Counted from the stretch's first letter, positions 6,925 to 17,647 are shown. The stretch: DNA of 64,000 bases from an uncultured Clostridia bacterium (GCA_934647235.1 CAKUFG010000002.1:65900-129899), one strand, 5' to 3'. A program made the numbers and translations. Notes: generated by a model from the sequence alone, not told the origin.

Positions 6925-8367
6925 ATGAGCAAGCCGAATATTCTATGGATCATGACCGATCAGTTCCGTGCAGACGCGCTCTCCTGCGCGGGCGGGCCGG
7001 GCGCTACGCCCAATCTGGACGCGCTGGCGCGCGAGGGCGTGCGCTTTTCCAACTGCTCCACCGTCGCTCCCCTGTGCGTGCCTGCGCGCATCAGCATGAT
7101 GACGGGCAAATATCCCCACACCACCGGCGCGTGGGATAACGCTGCCTGCGCGCTTTCCCCCGAGGCCAACCTTTGGACGCGCGCCATCGCCGCCCAGGGC
7201 TATGCCGCCTCGGTCTTTGGCAAGCTGCACCTGCACACCAATGAGGGCGATATGATTTCCCGCGAATACCTGGTCAAGGGCTATGGCTTTGAAACGGTAG
7301 ACGAGACCGCCGGGCCGCACTCCACCGCCTTTTCCCGCACGCATTACAGCGAATATCTGGCGCGCCGCGGCCTGCTGGAAGACTATCGCCGGGATATGGA
7401 GCGCCGCGGCAAAACGCCGCACGCCGCGCCCTCGCCCCTGCCGCTGGACAGCTATTACGACGTTTATGTAGGCGACCGCGGGCGCGAATACCTGCAGAAT
7501 TATCAGGGCGACCGGCCGTGGTTCTGCCATGTCAGCTTCGGCGGCCCGCACGAGCCCTGGGATACGCCCGAGCCCTACGCCAGCCTGTATAAGCCCGAGG
7601 ATATGCCCGCGCCCCTGCCTCCCGTGCAGGATCGCTGCCCCGATCGTCCCCAGGGCGAGCACGATGCGCGCCGCCGCAAGCCGCAGCTGCAGTGCGACGC
7701 GCAGACAGCCCGCGAGATCCGCGCCAATTACGCGGGCGGCTGCACGCTAATCGATGAGAAAATCGGCGAAATTCTGGATACCATCCGCGCGCGCGGCGAG
7801 TGGGATAACACCGTTGTGCTCTTTACCTCCGATCACGGCGAGCTCAACGGCGATCACGGCTATGTAAACAAGCGCAATTTCTTCCGCCCGGTGCTCAATA
7901 TTCCGCTGATCATCCGCACGCCCGATACCGCCCGGCAGGGCGGCCGCGTCAGCGACGCGCTGGTCAGCCTGCTGGATATCGGCCCCACCCTGGCCGAGCT
8001 GGCCGGGGCGGAGCTGGATTACATTCAGTTTGGCCGCTCCCTGTGCCCCATCCTGGACGGCGAGGTTCAAAGCGTGCACGACAGCATCCTGTCGGAATAC
8101 GCGGGCGAGCTGATGTATATGGACAGCGAATGGAAGATGGTGGTCAACAAATCCGGCCAGCCCTATCTGCTGTTCCACCTGACGGAAGACCCCGCAGAGT
8201 GCGATAACCTGATCGGCGATCCTGCCTATGCGTCCCTGACGCAGGAGCTGACGCTGCGCCTGTTCCGCCTGATGGCCGATACCGCCTGCCTAAAGCCCTC
8301 GCCCATCCTGATCGCCAAGCCCCGCCTGTCGGACGACCCGGCGCTGCAAAGCACGGCGGCGGAATAA
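6925..8367 (+). CDS. Sulfatase family hydrolase (formylglycine type)
   Basis: 480 residues, alkaline-phosphatase/sulfatase fold, hydrolysing sulfate esters on sugars or other organic substrates. The metal-binding N-terminus is NILWIMTDQFRADALS. The formylglycine motif is CVPARISMMTGKYPHTTG, where the usual Ser/Thr of CxPSR is Ala. A second metal site is in VVLFTSDHGELNGDHG. There is no signal peptide, so the enzyme is predicted to be cytoplasmic. The start has GGAGAA 6 nt upstream. The gene stands alone between its promoter and a bidirectional terminator. The Cys needs an anaerobic sulfatase-maturating enzyme, not encoded here. Confidence 0.9.
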   Translation: MSKPNILWIMTDQFRADALSCAGGPGATPNLDALAREGVRFSNCSTVAPLCVPARISMMTGKYPHTTGAWDNAACALSPEANLWTRAIAAQGYAASVFGKLHLHTNEGDMISREYLVKGYGFETVDETAGPHSTAFSRTHYSEYLARRGLLEDYRRDMERRGKTPHAAPSPLPLDSYYDVYVGDRGREYLQNYQGDRPWFCHVSFGGPHEPWDTPEPYASLYKPEDMPAPLPPVQDRCPDRPQGEHDARRRKPQLQCDAQTAREIRANYAGGCTLIDEKIGEILDTIRARGEWDNTVVLFTSDHGELNGDHGYVNKRNFFRPVLNIPLIIRTPDTARQGGRVSDALVSLLDIGPTLAELAGAELDYIQFGRSLCPILDGEVQSVHDSILSEYAGELMYMDSEWKMVVNKSGQPYLLFHLTEDPAECDNLIGDPAYASLTQELTLRLFRLMADTACLKPSPILIAKPRLSDDPALQSTAAE

Positions 8368-8390
8368 GCGGCAGATTACATATTCATTTC

Positions 8391-8420
8391 AAAAGGCTTC
8401 CCATATTCGGGAAGCCTTTT
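8391..8420. terminator. Bidirectional terminator between sulfatase and pfoR-like gene
   Basis: AAAAGGCTTCCC, a 6-nt loop, GGGAAGCCTTTT: a 12-bp perfect stem with A- and T-runs on either side, serving the two convergent genes. Confidence 0.9.
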
Positions 8421-8456
8421 ATCATCGCCGCGCAGCCCTCGTCATTCCGGGCGTTT

Positions 8457-9518
8457 TTATTCGCCCAGCTTCATATCGCCGGGCTTCACCCAGCCCATCC
8501 GGCGCAAAGCCCAGCAAAAGCTCCAGCTGAGCGCCGCAGGCAGCACAAAGCAGATCAGCGCAAGTCCAAGCCAGTCCATGGGCAGGATGGCCGCGCGCGT
8601 ACCGGCGGCAATATCGTTCAGCCACCCGGTATATACGCCGATCTGCCCCACCAGCCCGCAGGTGCCCATACCGCTGGATACGGCAGGGCCGTTCATTTCC
8701 AGATGGAACAGGCAGGTAGCCAGCGGCCCCGTCACGGCGGAGGCCAGCGTAGGCGCAATCCAGATGCGCGGGTTGCGCAGGATGTTGGGCATCTGCAGCA
8801 TGGAGGTGCCCAAGCCCTGGCTGATCAGCCCGCCCGCGCCGTTATCCCGATAGGAAATGACGGCAAAGCCCACCATCTGCGCGCAGCAGCCAGCCACAGC
8901 CGCGCCGCCCGCCAGGCCCGTCAGCGACAGCGCCGCGCAGATCGCCGCGCTGGAAATGGGCAGCGTCAGCGCCATGCCCACGGCCACAGACACCAGCATG
9001 CCCATCAGGAAGGGCTGCAGGTTTGTGGCCCACTTGATCAAATCGCCCACGGCGCTGGCCGCCGCGCCAATGGCGGGCGCGCACAGCACGGCCAGGCCGC
9101 AGCCCGTCAGGATGGTCACGGCAGGCGTAACCAGGATATCCACCTTGGTTTCGCGGCTGACAAGCTTTCCGCACTCCGCCGCAACAATGGTAATGATATA
9201 AACCGCCAGCGGGCCGCCCGCGCCGCCCAGACTGTTGGCCGCCATGCCCACGGCGATCAGGCTGTAGAGCACCAGCTGCGGGGCGCTGAGCGCCGCGCCG
9301 ATGGATACCGCCATGGCGGGGCCGGCCACCTGCTGGGCAAAATTGCCCGCGTCAACCAGAAACTGCGCGCCCAGCTGCTGCCCCAGGGTTTTGATAATCG
9401 TGCCGATCAAAAGCGAGGCAAACAGCCCCTGCGCCATCGCGCCCATCGCGTCCACGCCGTAGCGTTTGGCGGAAAACAGCACGTTTTTACGTTTCAGAAA
9501 TGTCTGAATCCGGTTCAT
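8457..9518 (-). CDS. PfoR/PTS IIC-like membrane protein
   Basis: 353 residues with about ten hydrophobic segments. It resembles the PfoR group of proteins related to PTS enzyme IIC, historically called putative toxin regulators. Key stretches are GVDAMGAMAQGLFASLLIGTI near residue 21, GAALSAPQLVLYSLIAVGMAANSLGGAGGPLAVYI, and a Gly-rich core with MALTLPISSAAICAAL. No phosphorylation domain is fused. GGGAG precedes the start. It lies 18 bp after mutY on the same strand and is probably cotranscribed, although no functional link is obvious. The substrate is unknown. Confidence 0.8.
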   Translation of the reverse strand: MNRIQTFLKRKNVLFSAKRYGVDAMGAMAQGLFASLLIGTIIKTLGQQLGAQFLVDAGNFAQQVAGPAMAVSIGAALSAPQLVLYSLIAVGMAANSLGGAGGPLAVYIITIVAAECGKLVSRETKVDILVTPAVTILTGCGLAVLCAPAIGAAASAVGDLIKWATNLQPFLMGMLVSVAVGMALTLPISSAAICAALSLTGLAGGAAVAGCCAQMVGFAVISYRDNGAGGLISQGLGTSMLQMPNILRNPRIWIAPTLASAVTGPLATCLFHLEMNGPAVSSGMGTCGLVGQIGVYTGWLNDIAAGTRAAILPMDWLGLALICFVLPAALSWSFCWALRRMGWVKPGDMKLGE

Positions 9519-9536
9519 CGGTTTCTCCCTGCGTTA

Positions 9537-10574
9537 TTATTCTTTCAATAATATATCCATTGCCGCCCGGCGCGCGGCCTTCATGGCGGTGGGCAGAGGC
9601 AGCTCGGTCAGCGTCTGCGCGTCGGCCCACTGGCCGATCATGCGTTTGGGCACAGCGGACAGGTCAACGCGGTAAAGCTGCATGTTCCAGATGCGGTGGG
9701 TAAACACATGCCGCGCCTCGCCCAGCGGGGTGATGCGATTTGCCTGCATGCCCAGCGCCTCCAGCCTTCTGGCCATGCCCTCGGGCGTGCTGTCGCCCTC
9801 GCTGAGCAAAAACACCCACAGCCCCTTCAGCAGCGCCGCGTCGCGCTTGATCGTCAGCACCCGGCCGTCGGCAATTACCAGCCCAACGCCCACATCTACC
9901 GGCACGGGCGGCCTGGCCGCCGCGCGGATGGGCAGCTGATCGGCGTCGCCCTGGGCATAAGTATCGCACTGCGTCTGCAGCGGGCAGCGCGCGCAGTCCG
10001 GCGTACCGGGCACGCAGATCGTCGCACCCAGGTCCATCAGCGCCTGATTCCAATCTCCCGGCCGCTCACGATCAATCTCCCGTTCTCCCAGCTCGCGGAT
10101 CAGGCGTTTGACGCTGGGACGATCAACATCCTCCCGCACGCCATGAACGCGCGCCAGCACGCGGGTGAGATTGCCGTCAATAGCCGGATAGGGCAGGCGA
10201 TAGGCGATGCTGGCCACCGCCGCCGCCGTGTAATCCCCCACGCCAGGCAGGGCGCGGATGCCCTCATAGGCGGCAGGAAAGCGGCCGCCGTACTCCTGCT
10301 GCATAATCTGCGCGGCCTTGTGCAGGTTGCGCGCGCGGGAATAATACCCCAGCCCTTCCCAATACTTGAGCACCTCCTGCTCGTCGGCCTGCGCCAGCGC
10401 TGCGATATCGGGAAAGCGGTTCAAAAAGCGCGTGTAATAGCCGCTCACCGTATCTGTGCGCGTTTGCTGCAGCATAATCTCGGAAATCCACACAGCATAG
10501 GGATCGCGTGTGCCGCGAAAGGGCAGCACCCGACGGTTTGCGTCATACCAGTCAAGAAGCAAGGGATAAGCCAT
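9537..10574 (-). CDS. mutY: A/G-specific adenine DNA glycosylase MutY
   Basis: 345 residues. The enzyme removes adenine mispaired with 8-oxoguanine. The catalytic glutamate is in WISEIMLQQT (E32); the helix-hairpin-helix is LPGVGDYTAAAVAS (about 109-122) with the conserved Asp in IDGNLTRVLAR (D133). The 4Fe-4S cluster cysteines follow the C-x6-C-x2-C-x5-C pattern in CVPGTPDCARCPLQTQC. The C-terminal NUDIX-like domain that reads 8-oxoG spans about 225-345. The start chosen is MAYPLLL, with GGAGG upstream; a longer frame begins 45 bp earlier without a ribosome-binding site. Confidence 0.95.
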   Translation of the reverse strand: MAYPLLLDWYDANRRVLPFRGTRDPYAVWISEIMLQQTRTDTVSGYYTRFLNRFPDIAALAQADEQEVLKYWEGLGYYSRARNLHKAAQIMQQEYGGRFPAAYEGIRALPGVGDYTAAAVASIAYRLPYPAIDGNLTRVLARVHGVREDVDRPSVKRLIRELGEREIDRERPGDWNQALMDLGATICVPGTPDCARCPLQTQCDTYAQGDADQLPIRAAARPPVPVDVGVGLVIADGRVLTIKRDAALLKGLWVFLLSEGDSTPEGMARRLEALGMQANRITPLGEARHVFTHRIWNMQLYRVDLSAVPKRMIGQWADAQTLTELPLPTAMKAARRAAMDILLKE

Positions 10575-10724
10575 GCAAGCAACCTCCAATAAACAGAACG
10601 CGATTAGTATAACACACAACGCCCCGCCGCGTCAGCCGCCGGGCAAAAAAACACGATTTGCGTCAGGCCCGCCCGTTTTCCCGCTTCGGGGGCAAAATAT
10701 TCAAAAATTTTTCTAAAAAAGGTA

Positions 10725-10753
10725 TTGCATATATCGCCGGTTTGCGATAAACT
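10725..10753 (+). promoter_or_regulatory. Probable groESL promoter
   Basis: TTGCAT (10725-10730), 17 bp, TAAACT (10748-10753). The hexamers are moderate matches. The placement just upstream of the CIRCE element is the usual groESL layout. The 150 bp before it hold no other recognisable feature. Confidence 0.55.
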
Positions 10754-10767
10754 ATATGCGTAAGGCG

Positions 10768-10794
10768 TTAGCACTCGATTAGTGCGATTGCTAA
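10768..10794. promoter_or_regulatory. CIRCE operator (HrcA site) at groESL
   Basis: TTAGCACTC, 9 nt, GATTGCTAA. The left arm is exact, the right arm has one mismatch, and the spacing is canonical. It lies in the start of the groES leader, 43 bp before the ATG. Confidence 0.92.
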
Positions 10795-10836
10795 CAGCCC
10801 GACTGCACTGAATATTTTATAGGAGGATCAAAACTC

Positions 10837-11121
10837 ATGACCATTAAACCTTTGGGTGACCGCGTGGTCATCAAAAACGTAGAAGCCGAAGAAACCACCA
10901 AGAGCGGCATCATCCTGACCGCCGCCGCCAAGGAAAAGCCCCAGATGGCCGAAGTGCTGGCTGTCGGCCCCGGCGGCATGGTAGACGGTAAGGAAGTCAA
11001 AATGCAGGTGTCCGTAGGCCAGAAGGTAATCTACTCCAAGTACGCCGGCACCGAGGTCAAGCTGGACGGGCAGGAAGTCATCATCGTTCGTCAGAACGAT
11101 ATCCTGGCCGTGGTCGAATAA
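10837..11121 (+). CDS. groES: Co-chaperonin GroES (Cpn10)
   Basis: 94 residues, family length. MTIKPLGDRVVIKNVEAEETTKSGIIL is the typical N-terminus and includes the start of the mobile loop that contacts GroEL; the C-terminus has GTEVKLDGQEVIIVRQNDILAVVE. It forms the heptameric lid of the folding chamber. AGGAGG lies 11 nt upstream of the ATG. groEL follows after 47 bp. The CIRCE site upstream indicates HrcA control. Confidence 0.98.
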   Translation: MTIKPLGDRVVIKNVEAEETTKSGIILTAAAKEKPQMAEVLAVGPGGMVDGKEVKMQVSVGQKVIYSKYAGTEVKLDGQEVIIVRQNDILAVVE

Positions 11122-11168
11122 GCCTTTATCCACCATCATCTATCTGATTAAAAAAGGAGTTTATTGTT

Positions 11169-12797
<1,629 letters not shown>

Positions 12798-12834
12798 TCG
12801 CAGGCCGCTGAAAAGCACCGCCTGACAAATGTTA

Positions 12835-12865
12835 CCCCTCCGGACATTATGTCCGGAGGGGTTTT
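12835..12865 (+). terminator. Terminator of groESL
   Basis: CCCCTCCGGAC and GTCCGGAGGGG arms (12835-12845 and 12851-12861) around a short loop, followed by TTTT. It may also serve the convergent MFS gene. Confidence 0.9.
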
Positions 12866-12885
12866 CGTTTGCGCATTTATATAAG

Positions 12886-13977
12886 TTATAAGACAGAAAA
12901 CAGCTTGCCCATCAGGGGCGACAGAATCAGCATCACTGCCGAAAAGCACAGGGATGAAACCGATATCAGCGTAGCGCGCTGGGCGGAGGGCACCAGCGCG
13001 TTAATCGCCGCGTCCGTGCGCACCTCCAGCCAGTCGTCCATCACCGCCGCTGCAAAGCCGCACAGACACATCAGCCACAGCGCATGGCGCAGCGACAGCA
13101 GCAGGCAAGCAAGCGTTGTCAGCGCCGTCAGCCGCCATACGCGGCGATAAGGCCAACCACGCAGCCAGGCAGCGCAGCGCGCGCCCAGTGCCCCGCCCAT
13201 ACCCATGATAAACAGCGCCGGGCCAAGCAGCGCATCCGGCATGCCGTATTGCGTCAGCCGAGCCTGAAGAAAAAATCGCAGCAGCGTCGCCCCCGCGCCC
13301 ACAATCGCATTGACGCCAATCAGCCGCAGCGCCTGCCTGCTTTGGCTAAGGAAGCGCATGCTCTCGCGAAGACAGGCCGTCATGCGCCGGCAAGCAGGCG
13401 GCTGCACCTGCTGCGCCGCAGCAACGCGCAGCCGCAGCGTGACGGCAAACGCAAGAAGCCCCAGCAAAATATCCGAAGCATAGGCGCGCCGATAGCCCAG
13501 AGTCAGCGCCAGCCCCGCCCCCAGCGTCGCGCAGGCATTGGCCACGCGGTAAATCCCCATATCCGCAGCCGCATAGCGATCATATTCGGCCGCGCGCCCG
13601 GCCGCTTCCAGGCTGTCATAGGCCAACGCTTCGCGCGTGCCAGAGGCAAAATTGTATCCCAGGGCACAGAACACCATGGCGATCATGATTTCGGGCAGCG
13701 AGCGGCTCAGCAGCATCAGCAGCGCCGAAATCAGGCTGCATGCCTGGCTCAGCAGCAGGATGCGCTTGCGGCCGAATACATCCGACATCACCCCGGAGGG
13801 AATTTCAAGCAACAGGCTCGTCAAGTGAAACGCGCTCTCGGCCAGGCCGATTTCCACCAGAGAATAGCCGCGCGCCGCCAGCAGCGCCACCCAGGAGGCT
13901 GAAGCCAGCTGCACGGCGTTCAGCCCGGTATGCAGATACAGGCGGCGAATCTGCGCGGGCATAGGAATTTCAGGCAT
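12886..13977 (-). CDS. Major facilitator superfamily transporter
   Basis: 363 residues with about eleven to twelve membrane segments. The MFS signature between helices 2 and 3 is DVFGRKRILLLSQ. Helix 1 includes LNAVQLASASWVALLAARGYSLVEIGLAES, typical of drug/H+ antiporter-like members. A charged central loop around residues 190-215 separates the two halves. The start chosen is MPEIPMPAQ, because GAAAGGGAG lies 6 nt before it; longer in-frame starts fall inside that site. The gene is preceded by a structured leader (14013-14086). The substrate cannot be told. Confidence 0.82.
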   Translation of the reverse strand: MPEIPMPAQIRRLYLHTGLNAVQLASASWVALLAARGYSLVEIGLAESAFHLTSLLLEIPSGVMSDVFGRKRILLLSQACSLISALLMLLSRSLPEIMIAMVFCALGYNFASGTREALAYDSLEAAGRAAEYDRYAAADMGIYRVANACATLGAGLALTLGYRRAYASDILLGLLAFAVTLRLRVAAAQQVQPPACRRMTACLRESMRFLSQSRQALRLIGVNAIVGAGATLLRFFLQARLTQYGMPDALLGPALFIMGMGGALGARCAAWLRGWPYRRVWRLTALTTLACLLLSLRHALWLMCLCGFAAAVMDDWLEVRTDAAINALVPSAQRATLISVSSLCFSAVMLILSPLMGKLFSVL

Positions 13978-14012
13978 AAAAAAGCTCCCTTTCATGTATT
14001 GCTGCAACGAAA

Positions 14013-14086
14013 GGGAGAAGTGGCATTTTTGCAGGATTTCCTGCGTTTATACCGGCAGGAAGGGGCAAAAAGGGCGCACTTCTCCC
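14013..14086 (-). promoter_or_regulatory. Structured 5' leader of the MFS gene
   Basis: A nested inverted repeat ends 36 bp before the MFS start: outer arms 14013-14022 and 14077-14086 (10 bp perfect), an inner 7-bp pair at 14026-14032 and 14065-14071, and an alternative internal hairpin GCAGG-ATTT-CCTGC at 14031-14044. The outer arm and the ribosome-binding site both contain GGGAG, so mutually exclusive foldings are conceivable. It matches no riboswitch class I recognise. The remaining intergenic sequence to 14219 shows nothing further. Confidence 0.45.
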
Positions 14087-14219
14087 GAAGGCGCGCATAC
14101 ATTGCCCTTTTGCAGGCGAACATGCATCAGCCTCCAGCCCATCGTGCGTCCCCTTTCCCGCTTCCAAAGCGATTTTCTATTGCCAATACAGCATACCATG
14201 CGCCGTCTGTCAACGACGA

Positions 14220-16103
14220 TCAGTCCGCCTGCTCATAGGCGCGCACCTCGTATACGCGCGCGTCGGCAATGCCGTTGGTCGCCAGCACATGCAGGCGCAC
14301 CTCGTCGCAGTCGCAGGCCTCAAAGTTCAGCACGTTCAGGCGCTGATAGTTGCCGCGTACGCTGCGGGAGGCCAACACCTGGCCATCCCTGAGCAGCTCC
14401 ACATCATAATCGCGCACCAGCTCGGGCGGCACGCCGGGCACCTGCTCGGCAATGCGCTTGGAGGACAGGGTGATCTTGATGGAGGAGCACAGGTTGGGGT
14501 CAAAGGTCAGGCGCACCTGCCGCAGGGTATGGGGCGCATCCCACTTAAGAGACAGCACGCCGTTATCGCCCGCCAGGCCGTCGGACTGCCAACAGTTTTC
14601 GTTTCTGCCCACCGTGCGGGCCACACCGTTAATCACATTGGCCGCGGGCTGCTTTTCGCTGCCGGCGGATACCTGCGCCGCGCGGGCCAGATCTGCGGGA
14701 TCTTCGTTCCTGTAGCCCGGAATGTAGCAGTCGTCCTTGAGCAGCATCTGCTGCAGTTCCTTCATATGGGCTTCCACTTCATGGGGTGTGCAGCCGTACT
14801 TTTTGCACAGCGCGGCGGCGGTGCCCACCGCCTGGCCGCCCACGGCGCAGGTACCCATCACGCGGCTGGAGGCCATGGCCAGCTTGCTTGCGCCCATGCT
14901 GCGGCCGCCGATGAACAGGTTGTCCATATCCTTGGCCACATAGGAACGATAGGGAATGGTGTACAGGCCGTTGAAGGCGTAAATTTCGCTGGGCATCTTG
15001 TCAAAGTCCAGCAGGCCGTGCTCCACATGGTTATCCACCGGCCAGCCGCCATAGGCCACCGCATCGTCAAACACGCGGTTTTCCAGCAGATCGTTCTCAT
15101 TGAGCATGTACTCGCCCTCCATACGGCGGCTTTCGCGCACGCCGGGCAGCATGCCCACCCATTCCAGATCAAAGTTCTGCGCGCCGTGATCGCCGCCGTT
15201 TTTGATGTGATCCCACACGCCGTACACGCACTTGATCAATTCGTCGCGGATGTCCTCATATTCCTCGATGATGTCGGCCTTTTCGCCGGTCAGTTCAATC
15301 CACCAATAGCCGTAATCCAGGCAATAGGCGTCAAACACCATATCCTTGGTGGTGTTGTCCACGTTGTCCAGGATCGGATCGGCCTTGTTTTCCGCCTCCA
15401 GCACGCCAAAGAGCGGCTTCGCATCGGCATGCTTGCGGTAGCGCAGCTGCTCCTCCGTGAAGGTATAGCTGCCCTTGGGCGGCACAAACTCCACCGGATG
15501 GCCGCGATCCACGGCCTTGAACAGCAGGGTATTGCCCATGCGGTGCTGATCAGGCTGCTCGGGCGCGTGCGGCTCATGATACTCCGCCTTGCCCTCGCTG
15601 CCGGTGCGGAAGGGCATGCCGGCCATGAAGCCCAGCGTGCCGTTGCCCGTGCAGTCGCAGAACACCGGCGCGCGCAGCGTCCACTCGATCTCAGTGGTCA
15701 TCTGATAGCAGTGAATGGCCGTGATGCGATGCCCCTCAGTGTCCGCATCATGCATGGTGGTATTGAGGAACATCGACAGGTTTTCCTGCTCGCGGATAGC
15801 GGTGAACAGCACGCGATCCCACACGGAATAGTTGTAATAATCGTTTACGCGCTTGTTCTCCAGCAGGATCTCGCGCAGGATGCCGGTTTCCTCGGCATTG
15901 GGCTTGACCATGTTGGCCGACGCGCCGCAGATATGCATGCGGATTTCGCTGCTGGCGTTGCCGCCAAATACAGGCCGCTCCTGCACCAGGGCGGTTTTCG
16001 CGCCGTGGCGCGCGCTGGCAATGGCCGCGCACATGCCCGTCATGCCGCCGCCCACGACGATTACATCAAAGGACGCTTCCTTCTTTTTGCTGCGAACTGA
16101 CAT
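14220..16103 (-). CDS. FAD-dependent oxidoreductase (FAD_oxidored-type)
   Basis: 627 residues. The Rossmann FAD-binding start is DVIVVGGGMTGMCAAIASARHGA with the following ERPVFGGNASSEIRMH. A second FAD contact is LFIGGRSMGASKLAMASSRVMGTCAVGGQAVGTAAAL near residue 395. From about residue 470 a separate domain follows that resembles a beta-sandwich carbohydrate-binding module (SLKWDAPHTLRQVRLTFDPNL); that assignment is tentative. No signal peptide is present, so it is cytoplasmic. It is 33 bp downstream of a sulfatase in the same operon. Enzymes of this type often sit in glycan loci and may oxidise a sugar; the substrate is unknown. Confidence 0.85.
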   Translation of the reverse strand: MSVRSKKKEASFDVIVVGGGMTGMCAAIASARHGAKTALVQERPVFGGNASSEIRMHICGASANMVKPNAEETGILREILLENKRVNDYYNYSVWDRVLFTAIREQENLSMFLNTTMHDADTEGHRITAIHCYQMTTEIEWTLRAPVFCDCTGNGTLGFMAGMPFRTGSEGKAEYHEPHAPEQPDQHRMGNTLLFKAVDRGHPVEFVPPKGSYTFTEEQLRYRKHADAKPLFGVLEAENKADPILDNVDNTTKDMVFDAYCLDYGYWWIELTGEKADIIEEYEDIRDELIKCVYGVWDHIKNGGDHGAQNFDLEWVGMLPGVRESRRMEGEYMLNENDLLENRVFDDAVAYGGWPVDNHVEHGLLDFDKMPSEIYAFNGLYTIPYRSYVAKDMDNLFIGGRSMGASKLAMASSRVMGTCAVGGQAVGTAAALCKKYGCTPHEVEAHMKELQQMLLKDDCYIPGYRNEDPADLARAAQVSAGSEKQPAANVINGVARTVGRNENCWQSDGLAGDNGVLSLKWDAPHTLRQVRLTFDPNLCSSIKITLSSKRIAEQVPGVPPELVRDYDVELLRDGQVLASRSVRGNYQRLNVLNFEACDCDEVRLHVLATNGIADARVYEVRAYEQAD

Positions 16104-16136
16104 ATTGTGCCTCCAGGTTTTCTTTCCGGTTTTCTA

Positions 16137-17570
16137 TCAGAGCTTGATTTCGCAGATGGCCTTGGCAAAGCCGGGAATGCCCGAGCGGCCGCCGCGCTCC
16201 GCGTTATAGTTGTAATCGCGCTCCGTATCGTAGCGCAGATACATCTGCATCAGCTCCATGATCTTGCCCGCGCAGGCAGGATCGTGGTAGAGGTTGTTCT
16301 TTTCCTGCGGATCCTCGGTCAGGTGGAAGAGCTGGCCGTCGCAGGTATCGTGATACAGGTTCAGCTTCCATTCCGCCGTACGGATCATGGTGGCGTGCAG
16401 GATGTGCGGGAAGCCCATCAGATCGAACTTGCCGCAGCCGCGATATTCGGTCATGGCAAACTCGTGCTTCTTTTCGCCCTGCAGCGGCAGGCTTTCGGGG
16501 CGGAAGCTGGCGTCGCCGCCCGCGGCGGTATAAATGGTGGAGAACATATCCTCCAGCATCACCAGATCCTCACTGCGGCAGCCCTGCGTCTGATGGGGGA
16601 ACTTGACGATCAGAGGCACGTTGACGCCCTGCTCATAGAACATCGCGCCCTTGGAATACAGGCCGTGGTCGCCCAGCATATCGCCGTGATCGGAGGTATA
16701 GATAATCAGCGTGTTGTCAAAGATGCCTTCGTCCTTGAGCGCCTGGAATATCTTTTCGATCTGCTGATCCAGGAAGGACACGCCGGCAAAGTAGCCCGTG
16801 CGGATCTTGCGGTTGGTGTCGCCCGTCGCGCCCAGAGTGGCGGGGCAGTGGTAGTGCGCCTCCAGCTGCAGGGCCTCGGGCATGGCGGAAACGTCGTCCG
16901 GGATAACCTCCGGATAGTACTCCGGATGCAGCAGCTGCTCGCTTTCCAGCGGATAATGATCGTAAGGATTGTGGGGATCAAAGTAGCCCACCTGCAGATA
17001 CAGGGGCTTGGATTTATCGCGGCTGCGGATCACCTCAGCCGAGCGCTGGCTGACCCAGGTGGAAAAATGCGTTTCGGCGCTGCGGTGCTTGCGCTTGCGG
17101 CCCTGGGCGCGGATGGCGCGCCACTCGTCGGGATAGTTTTCCAGCAGCCAGCGGGCATAGGCGTTGTAGGGAGCCTCGGTGTAAATGCTGGGCTCGTGCG
17201 CCAGATCATAAATATCAAAGCCGTCGCCGGGGTTGCGCTTGTTTACCTCATACTCCGTACCGCTGACGTGCAGCTTGCCCACCAGCGCCGTTTCGTAGCC
17301 CTGCTCGTGCAGATAATAGGGCAGCATCTTTTCGTTTTCCGGCAAAATATCAAACAGGTTATACACGCCGTGGCCGGGCATGGTTTTGCCCGTCATCATG
17401 CAGGCGCGGCTGGGAGTACATACGGGGGCGTTGCAGTAGCAATGCTCGTACACGGTAGCCTGGCTGCCCAGGCGATCCAGATTGGGGGTACTGACATAGC
17501 GGCAGCCGTAAATGCCCAGGCTATCGCGCCGCTGCTGATCCGATGTAATGAACACAACGTTTGGTTTCAT
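16137..17570 (-). CDS. Sulfatase family hydrolase (formylglycine type)
   Basis: 477 residues. N-terminal metal site NVVFITSDQQRRDSLGIYG, canonical formylglycine motif CTPSRACMMTGKTMPGHG near residue 50, second metal site IIYTSDHGDMLGDHGLYSKG, and the substrate-binding C-terminal subdomain. It has no signal peptide and should be cytoplasmic, like the sulfatase at 6925. The start is MKPNVV, with GGGGAGGAAGC just upstream. It is the first gene of the operon with the FAD oxidoreductase and diverges from the metallophosphatase/GntR operon. Maturation of the cysteine to formylglycine needs an enzyme not encoded in the window. Confidence 0.94.
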   Translation of the reverse strand: MKPNVVFITSDQQRRDSLGIYGCRYVSTPNLDRLGSQATVYEHCYCNAPVCTPSRACMMTGKTMPGHGVYNLFDILPENEKMLPYYLHEQGYETALVGKLHVSGTEYEVNKRNPGDGFDIYDLAHEPSIYTEAPYNAYARWLLENYPDEWRAIRAQGRKRKHRSAETHFSTWVSQRSAEVIRSRDKSKPLYLQVGYFDPHNPYDHYPLESEQLLHPEYYPEVIPDDVSAMPEALQLEAHYHCPATLGATGDTNRKIRTGYFAGVSFLDQQIEKIFQALKDEGIFDNTLIIYTSDHGDMLGDHGLYSKGAMFYEQGVNVPLIVKFPHQTQGCRSEDLVMLEDMFSTIYTAAGGDASFRPESLPLQGEKKHEFAMTEYRGCGKFDLMGFPHILHATMIRTAEWKLNLYHDTCDGQLFHLTEDPQEKNNLYHDPACAGKIMELMQMYLRYDTERDYNYNAERGGRSGIPGFAKAICEIKL

Positions 17571-17616
17571 AGCTTCCTCCCCATCGTCGCGTTTCGTTAA
17601 AATCCGAGTAAAACCT

Positions 17617-17644
17617 ATTATAACAGCTTTTCTAAAAAAAACAA
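17617..17644 (-). promoter_or_regulatory. Promoter of the sulfatase-oxidoreductase operon
   Basis: On the minus strand TTGTTT (17639-17644), 16 bp, TATAAT (17617-17622), about 45 bp before the sulfatase start. Confidence 0.65.
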
Positions 17645-17647
17645 GCA

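Noticed and set aside
14013..14086. T-box or known riboswitch
   Set aside because: No T-box sequence (the TGG-rich bulge motif), no specifier loop, and no match to TPP, SAM, FMN, cobalamin or lysine motifs that I can recall.
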